Below, one piece after another: positions 1 through 8,416 of a DNA stretch of 64,000 bases. The stretch comes from Corallococcus sp. NCRR (GTDB lineage Bacteria > Myxococcota > Myxococcia > Myxococcales > Myxococcaceae): NCBI RefSeq assembly GCF_026965535.1, contig NZ_CP114039.1:1860001-1924000 (forward strand), given 5' to 3'. The stretch's first letter is position 1. The number at the start of each line of letters is the position of its first letter. Both the position numbers and the translations under genes were made by a program. The notes under the pieces were generated by a model. That model had not been told where the DNA came from. It did not search any database and saw only the letters and a list, made by a program, of their open reading frames with translations.

Positions 1-2513
1 GTGTCGCGCGCGAGCGCCACCGCGCTCTCTCCGTCCGCCGCCTCGATGCACAGCGCGCCCAGCCGTTCGAACTGCGCGCACAGCACCCGGCGCGTGGTGG
101 CGTCGTCGTCCACCACCAGCACGCGCGCCTGGCCCGGCTGGCGCATGGCGTACCTCAGTGTCTTCAGCAACCGGGTTTCATCCACGGGCGTGGGCAGCCA
201 GTCCACCAGCAGCGCCGTGCCCGCGTCCTTCACCCCCTGCTGCTGCGAGCGCCCGGACAGGGCCAGCACGGGCAGCTCGCGCGTGCGCGGCTGTTCCCGC
301 AGGCGGCGCACCCAGTCCAGCACGGTGCCGTCCGGCATCTGGGTGTCCACCAGCAGCGCGTCCGGCAGCGCGTGCTCCACCGCCTGCATGGCCTCCGTGA
401 GCGTGGCGGCGCGCACCACCCGGTAGCCTTCATGCGACAGCAGGCCGCGCAGGAGCGCGGACAGCTCCGTGTCCGCGGTGACGATGAGCACGTTGTGGCG
501 CGACTCGTCCCGGGGCCGCGGCGCGACGGACGGCGCGCGCAGGGACTCCAGGGTGAAGTGGAAGGTGGCGCCCTGGCCCGGGGGGCTGGACACGTCGATG
601 CGGCCGCCGTGCTGCTCCACGATGGCCTGCGAGATGGCCAGCCCCAGGCCGGTGCCGCCCTTGGAGCGGGTGTCGGACGCGTCCAGTTGCTGGAAGCGGC
701 CGAAGAGGCGGGGGAGCTTCTCCTCCGGGATGCCGGAGCCCTGGTCCGTGACGCTGAAGCGCACCCGGCCGTCCGCCGTGAAGCCGGCCGTCACCACCAC
801 GGAGGCGCCCTGGGGGGAGAACTTGATGGCGTTGGAGACCAGGTTGGTGAGCACCTGGATGAGCCGGTCCCGGTCGCCCTTCACCTGCGGAGCACCCTCC
901 ACGTCCGAGCGCAGGGTGACGTGCGCCGTCTCCGCCATGCCCTGCACGCCCGCGAGCGTGGCCTCCACCAGGTCCTGCGCCGTCTGAGGCTGGAGCTTCA
1001 GCTCCAGCATCCCGGACTCCATCTTCTCCAGGTCCAGGATGTCGTTGATGAGGCGGATGAGCCGTTCGGTGTTGGTGCGCGCGATGCGCACCATGTCCAG
1101 CGCCTGCGAGGGCAGCTCCCCCACGATGCCGTTCTCCAGCAAGCCCAGCGAGCCTCGGATGGAGGTGAGCGGCGTGCGCAGCTCGTGGCTCACGGTGGAG
1201 ACGAACTCGTTCTTCATCCGCTCCACGGCCTTGCGCTCCGTGAGGTCGCGCACGAAGACGGTGGTGCGCGGCGGGCCGTCCGCGTGCACGCGCGCGAAGG
1301 TGAGCTCTGCGGGGAACACGTCGCCATCCGCGCGCAGGCAGGGCGATTCCAATCGCGCCGCGCCGCTCTCCTGGAGGAGCGCGGCGTGGACGGCCTCCCG
1401 CTGCGAGGCCGGAAGCGTCGCGGGCAGCGCCAGCGCCAGGAAGTCCGCGCCCACCGCCCGCGCGGACGGCAGGCGGAAGTGGGACGCCGCCGCGGGGTTG
1501 AACTCCACGACGCGGCCGGATTCATCCAGCACCACGATGCCGTCCGGCGACGCCTCCAGGATGGCGGCCTTGCGCGCGTCGCTGGCCCGCGCCTCCGCGC
1601 TCGCGGCGGACAGGGCCTGGGTGCGCTCCGCCACGCGCTCCTCCAGCCCCCGGTTGAGCTCGCTCAGCGCCGCGGACGCCCGCGCCAGCCGCACCAGCAC
1701 CACGAGCACGTAGACCACCAGCAGCAGGCACACGCCGAACAGGACGATGCGCGTGCGCTCCGCGCGGGCCTGGGACTGCTCCTGGAGCTGGAGGTACGTG
1801 GTGATGAGCCGCTCGGCCTCGCCGGTGGCGCCGTGGTCCAGCAGCGCCTGGAAGGACGCGTCCGTGGCCCGCTGGAGCGCCATCAGCTCCCGCGTGCGGG
1901 CCTCCAGGGCGTCCAGCGAGACGATGGCGGGGGCGGCCAGCGGCTGCTTCCCGCGCGCTTGGGCCAGGCGCGCCAGCGAGGCCTCCACGCGCGCACCCGA
2001 CGCCTCTCCCGGCGCGCGCGAGGCGAGCAGCACGTCCGCGTCCATGGCCTCCACGTGCGCGCGCGCGGCGCCGGGGGGCAGCGCGGCGGCGGTGGCGGCG
2101 ACGACGCCAGGGTAGGCCTCCCGCAGGGCGGCCAGCCGCTGGTCCTTCTCGCGGGCCGCCGTCAGGAGCGCGCGCGAGCCCTCCAGCACGCGCAGGTACG
2201 TGTCCAGGGAGGCGTTGAGCGAGCGCATCCCCTCCGCAGGGAGGAAGCCGGGCGCCGAGCGCAGCTGATGGGCGCGGGCGGACAGCGCGTCGAAGTCCTT
2301 GTCGGACGCGCCGTGCAGCTGCGCCATGCCCACGCGCTGGCGCAGCACGTCCTGTTCCAGCTCCGACGTGGCCACGCGCAGCTGCCGCAATTGGGTGCGG
2401 TAGCGGTCGTGGTCGGCGGTGGAGCCCGGGCGGCCCAGGATGAACAGGGCACACAGCAGCACCAGGGCTCCGGCGGCCAGCGCGGCGGAGCGTTTGGACA
2501 GGCGGGGTTCCAT
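1..2513 (-). CDS. Hybrid sensor histidine kinase with two receiver domains (partial, C-terminus cut by window edge)
   Basis: Membrane-bound hybrid kinase; about 837 residues are visible and no stop lies in the window. Order seen: TM helix about residues 8-27, an extracytoplasmic helical region, second TM about 258-276, a PAS-like segment about 318-420, HisKA with the H-box VSHELRTPLTSIRGS (His about 442), HATPase with SNAIKFSPQG and GTGLGLAI (about 560-625), receiver 1 with LLVDTQMPDG (Asp about 722), and the start of receiver 2 with VLVVDDD (about 799). Its ATG overlaps the stop of the upstream receiver gene in an ATGA junction, so the two are probably translationally coupled. The signal sensed is not evident. 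Confidence 0.93.
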   Translation of the reverse strand, partial: MEPRLSKRSAALAAGALVLLCALFILGRPGSTADHDRYRTQLRQLRVATSELEQDVLRQRVGMAQLHGASDKDFDALSARAHQLRSAPGFLPAEGMRSLNASLDTYLRVLEGSRALLTAAREKDQRLAALREAYPGVVAATAAALPPGAARAHVEAMDADVLLASRAPGEASGARVEASLARLAQARGKQPLAAPAIVSLDALEARTRELMALQRATDASFQALLDHGATGEAERLITTYLQLQEQSQARAERTRIVLFGVCLLLVVYVLVVLVRLARASAALSELNRGLEERVAERTQALSAASAEARASDARKAAILEASPDGIVVLDESGRVVEFNPAAASHFRLPSARAVGADFLALALPATLPASQREAVHAALLQESGAARLESPCLRADGDVFPAELTFARVHADGPPRTTVFVRDLTERKAVERMKNEFVSTVSHELRTPLTSIRGSLGLLENGIVGELPSQALDMVRIARTNTERLIRLINDILDLEKMESGMLELKLQPQTAQDLVEATLAGVQGMAETAHVTLRSDVEGAPQVKGDRDRLIQVLTNLVSNAIKFSPQGASVVVTAGFTADGRVRFSVTDQGSGIPEEKLPRLFGRFQQLDASDTRSKGGTGLGLAISQAIVEQHGGRIDVSSPPGQGATFHFTLESLRAPSVAPRPRDESRHNVLIVTADTELSALLRGLLSHEGYRVVRAATLTEAMQAVEHALPDALLVDTQMPDGTVLDWVRRLREQPRTRELPVLALSGRSQQQGVKDAGTALLVDWLPTPVDETRLLKTLRYAMRQPGQARVLVVDDDATTRRVLCAQFERLGALCIEAADGESAVALARD

Positions 2514-2887
2514 CAGGGCACCAGGCGGCGGATTTCCTGCGGCAGGGTCATGGGGTCGAACGGCTTGCCGATGACGCCCACCGCGCCCAGCTCCAGGTAG
2601 CGCGCCACCTCCTGCTTCTGGACCTTGGCGGTCATGAAGATGATGGGCGTGTTCGCGGTGGCGGGCTGGGCGCGCAGCCGGCCGAACGTGGTGGGCCCGT
2701 CCATGCCGGGCATCATCACGTCCAGCAGGATGAGGTCGGGGCCCTCCTGGCCCGCCTTCTCCAGGGCCTCCGCGCCGGAGGACGCGAGCACCGTCTTCCA
2801 TCCCCCCACACGGCTCAGGCTCAGCTGCCCGATGGTGCGGATGTCATCCTCGTCGTCCACGAGCAGGACCTTCTCGATTTTCGCCAT
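2513..2887 (-). CDS. Single-domain response regulator (CheY-like receiver)
   Basis: A 124-residue stand-alone receiver. The acidic pocket (VDDEDD), the phospho-acceptor Asp in LILLDVMMPGMDG (about residue 56), the Thr in IIFMTAK and the Lys in GKPFDP (about 108) are all present, so it should be phosphorylatable. It has no output domain. It lies between two histidine kinase genes on the same strand: 67 bp after the GAF-PAS kinase and overlapping the hybrid kinase by ATGA. It probably relays phosphate between them or to another target; the partner is inferred from position only. Confidence 0.95.
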   Translation of the reverse strand: MAKIEKVLLVDDEDDIRTIGQLSLSRVGGWKTVLASSGAEALEKAGQEGPDLILLDVMMPGMDGPTTFGRLRAQPATANTPIIFMTAKVQKQEVARYLELGAVGVIGKPFDPMTLPQEIRRLVP

Positions 2888-2954
2888 GGGAGGGAGTGCT
2901 CCAGGGAGACGGGTTTGGATCGCCGTACGGAAGGCAGGGGGAACTGGATGTCCG

Positions 2955-4535
2955 TCAGGCGGCTTCAGGCCCGGGCTCGCACTCCGGCAGGTCGAAGGAG
3001 AAGCGGGTGCCGTCCGTGGGCGAGGTGGTGAAGCGCAGGGTGCCGCCCATGCGGGCCACCAGCCCGTGGGCGATGGAGAGCCCCAGGCCGGTGCCGGGGC
3101 GCTTGCGGGTGTCGGACGCGTCCGCCTGGGCGAACTTCTGGAAGACGCGGGCCTGGAAGGACTCCGGGATGCCGGGGCCGCGGTCCTGCACGCCCACGCG
3201 CAGGGCGCCGTCCTCGCGGGTGAGGGACAGGGTGACGCGCTCGCCCTGGGGGGAGAACTTGATGGCGTTGGAGAGCAGGTTCGCCAGCACCTGGATGAAG
3301 CGGTCCTCGTCCACGCGGGCGCGGGCGTGGGGCAGGTCCACCACGGCCTCCAGGCGCACGCCGTATTCGTCCGCGTAGCCCTGGTGGGCCTGGAGCGCCT
3401 GGGCGAGCAGCGGCGCGACCTCCGTGGGCGCCAGGTGGAGGTCCAGCCGGCCGGACTCCATCTTCTCCAGGTCCAGGATGTCGTTGATGAGGCGCAGCAG
3501 CCGTTCGCTGTTCTTGTGGGCGATGCCCACCATCTGCGCCACTTCGGGCTCCAGGGAACCGACGATGCCGCCGCTGAGCAGGCCCAGCGAGCCGCGGATG
3601 GAGGTGAGCGGCGTGCGCAGCTCGTGGCTCACGGTGGCGATGAACTCGTTCTTCATCCGCTCCACGCGCTGGCGCTCCTCCTCCAGCTTGCGGGCCTGGG
3701 TGACGTCCCGGGCGACGGCGTAGAGCAGCCCCTCCGCCGGGTCCGGCACGGCGTTCCACTGCAGCCAGCGCCAGGTGCCGTCGCGGCAGCGGGCGCGGTG
3801 CTCGAACTGGAGGACGGGGACGCCTTCGTGCGCGCGGGACAGGTGCCGCGCGGTGGCGGCGCGGTCCTCCTCCAGGGCCAGGTCCACCAGCGACGTGCTG
3901 TAGAGCTCCGCGTCGGAGAAGCCCAGGGTGCGGCTCCAGGCGCGCGACAGGCGCAGGAAGGTGCCGTCCATGGCGGCGATGCAGAGCATGTCCACGGAGA
4001 CCTCGAAGAAGCGCTCCTGCTGCTCCAGCGCCGTGCGGGCCTCGCGCTCATCCAGGGCGTTGAGCTCGCCCTCCGCCCAGGCGGCCATGTCCGCGAGCGC
4101 GGCGCGGTCCCCCTCCGGGAAGTCCCGGGGCTGCGAGTCGATGAGGCACAGCGTGCCCACGCGGCTGCCGTCCGCGGCGCGCAGCGGGTGGCCCGCGTAG
4201 AAGCGGACGAAGGGGGCGCCCAGCACGAGCGGGTTGTCGTGGAAGCGCGGGTCCTTCAGCGCGTCCGGCACGACGAAGGTGGCGGGGGTGAGGATGGCGT
4301 GGCCGCAGAAGGACTGCTCGCGCGGTGTCTGCGGGGCGTCCAGGCCGTGGCGGGCCTTGAACCACTGGCGGTCCTCGTCCACCAGCGTGACGAGCGCGAT
4401 GGGCACGCGGAACAGGTGCGCCGCGGCGCGCACGATGCGGTCGAAGCGTTCGTGCGCGGGCGTGTCCAGCAGACACAGCGAACGCAGCGCCTGGAGGCGC
4501 CGCGGCTCATCCGCGGGCGTCGGAGGAGGAAGCAT
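2955..4535 (-). CDS. Soluble GAF-PAS sensor histidine kinase
   Basis: About 526 residues with no membrane segment. An N-terminal GAF domain (about 20-145, with EQSFCGHAI and GTLCLIDSQPRDF) is of the type common in cytosolic bacterial kinases. A PAS domain follows (about 175-295), then HisKA with VSHELRTPLTSIRGSLGLL (His about 303) and HATPase with NLLSNAIKFSPQG and GTGLGLSI (to about 500). The start before LPPPTPADEPRRLQALR is chosen because the GAF family begins here; the longer upstream frame only mirrors the next gene. Its H-box stretch is almost identical to that of the hybrid kinase two genes downstream. No receiver is attached, so the adjacent CheY-like protein is the likely partner. 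Confidence 0.92.
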   Translation of the reverse strand: MLPPPTPADEPRRLQALRSLCLLDTPAHERFDRIVRAAAHLFRVPIALVTLVDEDRQWFKARHGLDAPQTPREQSFCGHAILTPATFVVPDALKDPRFHDNPLVLGAPFVRFYAGHPLRAADGSRVGTLCLIDSQPRDFPEGDRAALADMAAWAEGELNALDEREARTALEQQERFFEVSVDMLCIAAMDGTFLRLSRAWSRTLGFSDAELYSTSLVDLALEEDRAATARHLSRAHEGVPVLQFEHRARCRDGTWRWLQWNAVPDPAEGLLYAVARDVTQARKLEEERQRVERMKNEFIATVSHELRTPLTSIRGSLGLLSGGIVGSLEPEVAQMVGIAHKNSERLLRLINDILDLEKMESGRLDLHLAPTEVAPLLAQALQAHQGYADEYGVRLEAVVDLPHARARVDEDRFIQVLANLLSNAIKFSPQGERVTLSLTREDGALRVGVQDRGPGIPESFQARVFQKFAQADASDTRKRPGTGLGLSIAHGLVARMGGTLRFTTSPTDGTRFSFDLPECEPGPEAA

Positions 4536-4660
4536 GCGTGTGGCCCGTGCTACCCCACTTGTCTGCCATTGGGGAGAGGGCCCCACCCGAAGGCCCGGCC
4601 CCCGGGTCAGGAGGACAGGCGAGCGGCCACGCCATTGCAGTCCGGGAGGATTTGTCTGCT

Positions 4661-5116
4661 CTAGCCAGCGCGGCGCTTGCGAACGGTCCGCGGCTTCTTC
4701 CGAGGGGCGGGAGTGGACGGGGACCCGGGCGCCGGTTTCGGGGGCATGACGGACACCACGGTGCGCACCACGCGGGCCACGGCCTTGAGCTGGCGGGGCT
4801 CCAGGTCGCGCAGCGTGCGCACCAGGCGGCGCAGCTCCAGCGAGTCCTCCTCGCGCGGCGGGGACCGGGACGGCGCCGGAGCGGAAGGCGCCCCCACGCC
4901 CAGCAGCGCGTCCGCGGACACGGACAGCACGTCGCACAGCCGCCGCAGGGTCTGGGCCCTGGGCAGCATGCGGCCGCGCTCCATGCGGCTGTAGACCTCC
5001 ATGGCGATGCCCACGCGCTCCGCCACGTCCGCCTGCGTGAGTCCCAGGCGCAGCCGGGCGTCTCGGGCGGCGGCTCCAAACACCGTGTTCAGCTTTTCAT
5101 TCACCGGGGCGGGCAC
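4661..5116 (-). CDS. XRE-family transcriptional regulator
   Basis: A 151-residue protein. An HTH_XRE domain occupies about residues 12-72 (LGLTQADVAERVGIAMEV, then SRMERGR and LRRLCDVLSVSADALLG). The rest is a Ser/Pro/Arg-rich linker, a short conserved helix (LRRLVRTLRDLEPRQLKA) and a very basic tail (KKPRTVRKRRAG). The next gene upstream encodes a clear paralog with the same two-part plan, 39 bp away on the same strand, so this is a tandem duplication. Targets are unknown; an inverted repeat upstream of the pair is a candidate operator. Confidence 0.9.
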   Translation of the reverse strand: MPAPVNEKLNTVFGAAARDARLRLGLTQADVAERVGIAMEVYSRMERGRMLPRAQTLRRLCDVLSVSADALLGVGAPSAPAPSRSPPREEDSLELRRLVRTLRDLEPRQLKAVARVVRTVVSVMPPKPAPGSPSTPAPRKKPRTVRKRRAG

Positions 5117-5155
5117 GCGGCAAAACCTTGCACCTCTCCCCCGGGGCGCAAGTTT

Positions 5156-5536
5156 TCAGGGCCTGACACGCAGCGCGAGCGCGCCCTGGATGATGAGCCC
5201 CATGGCCTTCAAGGCCTCTTCATCCAGGGGCCGCAGGGCGCGCACCAGCCGGCGCAGGGCGGGCGGATCCTCCTCGCGGTCCGCCAGGGCCAGCGTGAGC
5301 GCCTCGTCCGGGGGCTGAGGCCCGTCCAACCCCAAGAGCGTGTCCGCGCGGATGCGCAACACCATGCACAGGCGGCGCAAGGTGGTGGAGCTGGGCAGCA
5401 CGCGCCCGCGCTCCATGCGGCTGTAGACCTCCATGGCGATGCCCACCTGGCTGGCGACGTCGCCCTGGGTCAGGCCCTGCCGCTCGCGGGCCTGCCGCGC
5501 CGCGGTGCCCACCGTGATGGCCAGCTCCTCGTTCAT
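5156..5536 (-). CDS. XRE-family transcriptional regulator (paralog of the next gene)
   Basis: A 126-residue protein with an HTH_XRE domain at about residues 13-72 (QGLTQGDVASQVGIAMEV, SRMERGRVLP, LRRLCMVLRIRADTLLG) and a C-terminal helix pair (LRRLVRALRPLDEEALKA) matching the corresponding part of the downstream paralog. It lacks that paralog's basic tail. It is the first gene of the pair and is transcribed away from the Ser/Thr kinase gene at 5767; the 230 bp between them holds an inverted repeat. Autoregulation is plausible but inferred. Confidence 0.9.
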   Translation of the reverse strand: MNEELAITVGTAARQARERQGLTQGDVASQVGIAMEVYSRMERGRVLPSSTTLRRLCMVLRIRADTLLGLDGPQPPDEALTLALADREEDPPALRRLVRALRPLDEEALKAMGLIIQGALALRVRP

Positions 5537-5560
5537 TGCCGCTCACCACCCCTGGCCGGA

Positions 5561-5606
5561 CCGTGTCTCCCATGAAGTCAGGTGTCCGGCATCCTACCTG
5601 ACACGG
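5561..5606. promoter_or_regulatory. Nested inverted repeats between divergent XRE and kinase genes (candidate operator)
   Basis: GTCAGGT at 5577-5583 is an exact inverted repeat of ACCTGAC at 5596-5602 (12 bp apart). An outer CCGTGTC at 5561-5567 pairs with GACACGG at 5600-5606. The site sits just upstream of the first XRE gene and about 160 bp before the kinase start. Two-fold symmetry is what a dimeric XRE protein would bind. Binding is inferred. Confidence 0.4.
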
Positions 5607-5766
5607 CAGCAACACTACCCCAAGGGGCGTGCGCCATGCTATGGACCTGCCACGTCTCATCATTCCTTGCGCGCATGCATCCTCCCAGCCACGTTCTCGC
5701 TCTCCGATTGGACTCCCCACATCCAGAAGCAGCCCGGCATCCCCAGGGCGTAGGAGGCACCCCGCG

Positions 5767-6981
5767 ATGAGCCTGGAGGGAGGACATCCGCTGCTGCTCC
5801 AGCCCCAGGAGGTGGTGGGCAGCTTCCGTCTGTTGAAGCGCCTGGCCACGGGGGGCTACGGCACCGTGTTCCTGGCGGAGACCGGGGGCTTCCACGTGGC
5901 GCTGAAGTTCGCGCTCCAGGGGCCGCAGGACTCCGAGGACGGCTCGCAGGTGGACGCGCGCACGCTCAAGGAGGTGAGCGTGCTGCACCGCATGACCCAC
6001 CCCAACGTGGTGGCGTTGCGCGGCTACCACCGCTGGCCGCACCCGCGCACGGGCTACCTGTTCCTGGTCATGGACTACGTGGAGGGTCCCACGCTGTCCG
6101 ACTGGGCGGTGGGGGCGAAGCCCACGGCGCGGCAGGTGGCGCGGCTGTTCTCGGAGCTGGCGCTGACGCTGGACTTCATCCACCGCGCGGGCGTGCGGCA
6201 CCGCGACATCAAGGGCAACAACATCATCGTGCGCGCGTCGGACGCGCGGCCGGTGCTGGTGGACTTCGGCTCCAGCGACCACGCCTGCGCCCCGGCCATC
6301 ACGGACGGGCGTCCGCCGCCGGGCACGCCCAGCTACCGCAGCCCGGAGCTCTTGCGCTACTGGCTGAACAACCCCAAGGGCATGTCCCGCTACGTCTACC
6401 AGCCCACGGACGACCTCTATTCGCTGGGGCTCACGCTCTTCCAGGTGCTCACCGGGGACTTCCCCTATCCCCCGGACCTGCCGGCCGCGGCGCTGCTGGG
6501 CGGAATCCAGAGCATCAAGGGGCGGGCCGCGCGCTCCATCAACCCGCGCGTGCCCCGCGCCCTCAATGACATCTGCGAGCGGCTGCTGCGCCAGGACGCC
6601 AGCCAGCGCTACCAGATGGGCGCGGACCTCTACGCCGACCTGAGCGCGGCGCTGGAGCGCGCCCCGGACAGCTGGGACACGCCGCTGTTCAACGCACCGC
6701 CGCCCCACGAGGCCGTCACGGAGGAGTCCGACGCGTACTTCGACGGCAACGAGGAGGCGCGTGAGCTGCGCCGCTGGGCCCGCGCCTATGAGCGGCGCCT
6801 CCCGGGCGCCGCGCCCCACTCCAGCGCGTCCACGCCGCCCGTGCCGCCCCCGCCCGGCCCGTCACTGGGGCTGGCCGCGCCCCTGCCCCCGCCCATGCCC
6901 TGGTTCGTGGCCCGGCGGCTGGCGTGGCGGCGGCGGTGGGAGCGGTGGCTCCGGCGTCTGGGATTGCGCCGGGACGGATGA
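5767..6981 (+). CDS. Serine/threonine protein kinase (Hanks type)
   Basis: About 404 residues. Kinase domain about 17-315: glycine loop ATGGYGTVFLAE, catalytic Lys in VALKFA (about 47), catalytic loop HRDIKGNNI (Asp about 147), DFG at about 167-169, and GTPSYRSPE in the activation segment, so it looks active. The C-terminal ~90 residues are proline-rich and end in an Arg/Trp-rich stretch without an obvious TM helix, so it is probably cytoplasmic. The start at 5767 is chosen for AGGAGG at 5752-5757; longer in-frame starts upstream lack this. Transcribed divergently from the XRE pair. Confidence 0.93.
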   Translation: MSLEGGHPLLLQPQEVVGSFRLLKRLATGGYGTVFLAETGGFHVALKFALQGPQDSEDGSQVDARTLKEVSVLHRMTHPNVVALRGYHRWPHPRTGYLFLVMDYVEGPTLSDWAVGAKPTARQVARLFSELALTLDFIHRAGVRHRDIKGNNIIVRASDARPVLVDFGSSDHACAPAITDGRPPPGTPSYRSPELLRYWLNNPKGMSRYVYQPTDDLYSLGLTLFQVLTGDFPYPPDLPAAALLGGIQSIKGRAARSINPRVPRALNDICERLLRQDASQRYQMGADLYADLSAALERAPDSWDTPLFNAPPPHEAVTEESDAYFDGNEEARELRRWARAYERRLPGAAPHSSASTPPVPPPPGPSLGLAAPLPPPMPWFVARRLAWRRRWERWLRRLGLRRDG

Positions 6982-7052
6982 ACCCGCTGGGTTGACCGCC
7001 TTGCGCACGACCCTGGAGGTTTTCCCCACGACAGGGTTTGTGCTACCTGCGG

Positions 7053-7075
7053 GGTGGAGCGATTCCCGCTCCACC
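7053..7075 (+). promoter_or_regulatory. Leader hairpin upstream of second kinase gene
   Basis: GGTGGAGCG (7053-7061) and CGCTCCACC (7067-7075) form a perfect 9-bp stem with a 5-nt loop, 21 bp before the ATG at 7097 and just upstream of its AGGAAGG-like ribosome site. It could end transcription of the preceding kinase gene or act as a leader structure; there is no U-tract. Confidence 0.4.
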
Positions 7076-7096
7076 TGAGAGGTAGGAAGGCAGGAC

Positions 7097-8416
7097 ATGA
7101 AGACGCCCGATACGACGACGGAGGAGAACCCCGGCATGCCCCGCCGGCCGCGCGTGCTGTTCACGGTGGGAGGCACGGCCTTCGAGTTCGTCCGCAAGCT
7201 GGAGGTGCGCTCCACCGGGGAGCTGCTGATGCTGGCGCGGCGGCGCTACCGGGGCGGGCTGGGCGGCCCGGTGGTCATCAAGCGGCTGCGCAACCCGTCT
7301 GGCTTCGTGGAGCGGCGGCGGCTGGTGGAGGAGGTGGAGCTGACGTTCCGGCTCAACCACCCGGGCATCGCGAAGGTCTACCACCTGAAGGCGTACCGGG
7401 GCGTGCCGCACGTGGTGATGGAGTACGTGGAGGGCCGGTCGCTGGACACGGTGTTCAACCTGGTGGCCATGCGGCGCAAGCCCATGTCCCCGGCCTTCGG
7501 CGCGTGGGTCGTCTCCGAGGTGGCGGAGGCGCTGCACCACGCGCACACGCTGCGGGACGAGTGGAACCGGCCGCTGGGCATCGTGCACCGGGACGTGAGC
7601 CCCCGGAACCTGCGCCTGGGCGTGCACGGCGAGGTGAAGCTCACGAACTTCACCGCCGCGTACTCCACGCTGCCGGGGCGGGAGATCACCAGCCGTCCGC
7701 TGGTGAAGGGGGACGTGGCGTACGCCTCGCCAGAGGCGCTGCGGCGCGAGCCGGTGGACGCGCGCAGCGACCTGTTCTCGCTGGGGCTGGTGCTGCTGGA
7801 GGTGCTGACGGGGACGCACCCGCTGGCGCAGGAGGGGGACGTGGCGCTCCCGCCCCCGCCGGACCTGCCGCTGGTGCAGGCGCAGGGGCCCACGTGGATG
7901 CCCCTGACGGAGGTGGCGGCGCGGATGGCGCTGGTGGGGCCCGGGCAGGTGGAGCACATGGCGCGCGAGGTGCCGGAGGGGCTGCGCGCGGTGGTGGTGC
8001 GGGCGCTGCGTCAGTCCCCGGCGGACCGCTTCGGCACGGCGGCGGAGCTGGCGGCGGCCCTGAGGGAGTGGCTGCGCGACCATGCGCCCGCGTACGGGCG
8101 GCAGGCCGCGGCGGAGGAGGTGGCGGAGGCGGCCCGGGAGGCCACGGGCCGGCGCAACCAGGCGGAGCTGCTGGAGGGCGGGCTGCACCCGGAGGAGCTC
8201 ACCGCCGAGGAGGCCGCGATGGCGTCCGAGGCCGCCGGGCCCACGAGCCTGGAGGGCCCGCCGCCGTTCCTCGGGGGCGACGACGTGACGCCGGACCTGA
8301 ATGACGAACCCCTGCCCCAGGACCTGGTCGAGGACCTGGACGAGCTGGCCAGCCCGGACGAGGAGGCGCCGGGAGACGCCTTCGAGGACGACGACGACGG
8401 CCACCAGCCGGTGTGA
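7097..8416 (+). CDS. Serine/threonine kinase-like protein, probable pseudokinase
   Basis: A 439-residue kinase-fold protein. Present: Lys in VVIKRL (about 62), HRDVSPRNL catalytic loop (Asp about 166, Asn about 171), SPEAL (APE-like) and the DLFSLGLVLLEVLTG helix. Abnormal: the metal-binding DFG is replaced by NFT (about 184-186, KLTNFTAAY), and the glycine loop is not recognisable (LEVRSTGELLMLARRRY). On known kinase chemistry, loss of the DFG Asp suggests weak or no phosphotransfer. The C-terminal ~100 residues are rich in Ala and Glu/Asp and end in an acidic run, probably disordered. It follows an apparently active kinase by 115 bp. Confidence 0.88.
   Translation: MKTPDTTTEENPGMPRRPRVLFTVGGTAFEFVRKLEVRSTGELLMLARRRYRGGLGGPVVIKRLRNPSGFVERRRLVEEVELTFRLNHPGIAKVYHLKAYRGVPHVVMEYVEGRSLDTVFNLVAMRRKPMSPAFGAWVVSEVAEALHHAHTLRDEWNRPLGIVHRDVSPRNLRLGVHGEVKLTNFTAAYSTLPGREITSRPLVKGDVAYASPEALRREPVDARSDLFSLGLVLLEVLTGTHPLAQEGDVALPPPPDLPLVQAQGPTWMPLTEVAARMALVGPGQVEHMAREVPEGLRAVVVRALRQSPADRFGTAAELAAALREWLRDHAPAYGRQAAAEEVAEAAREATGRRNQAELLEGGLHPEELTAEEAAMASEAAGPTSLEGPPPFLGGDDVTPDLNDEPLPQDLVEDLDELASPDEEAPGDAFEDDDDGHQPV

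Noticed and set aside
372-2600. 742-residue open frame on the plus strand
   Set aside because: It lies antisense to an unmistakable hybrid histidine kinase; composition is the Arg/Ala/Gly/His mix typical of a GC-rich shadow frame.
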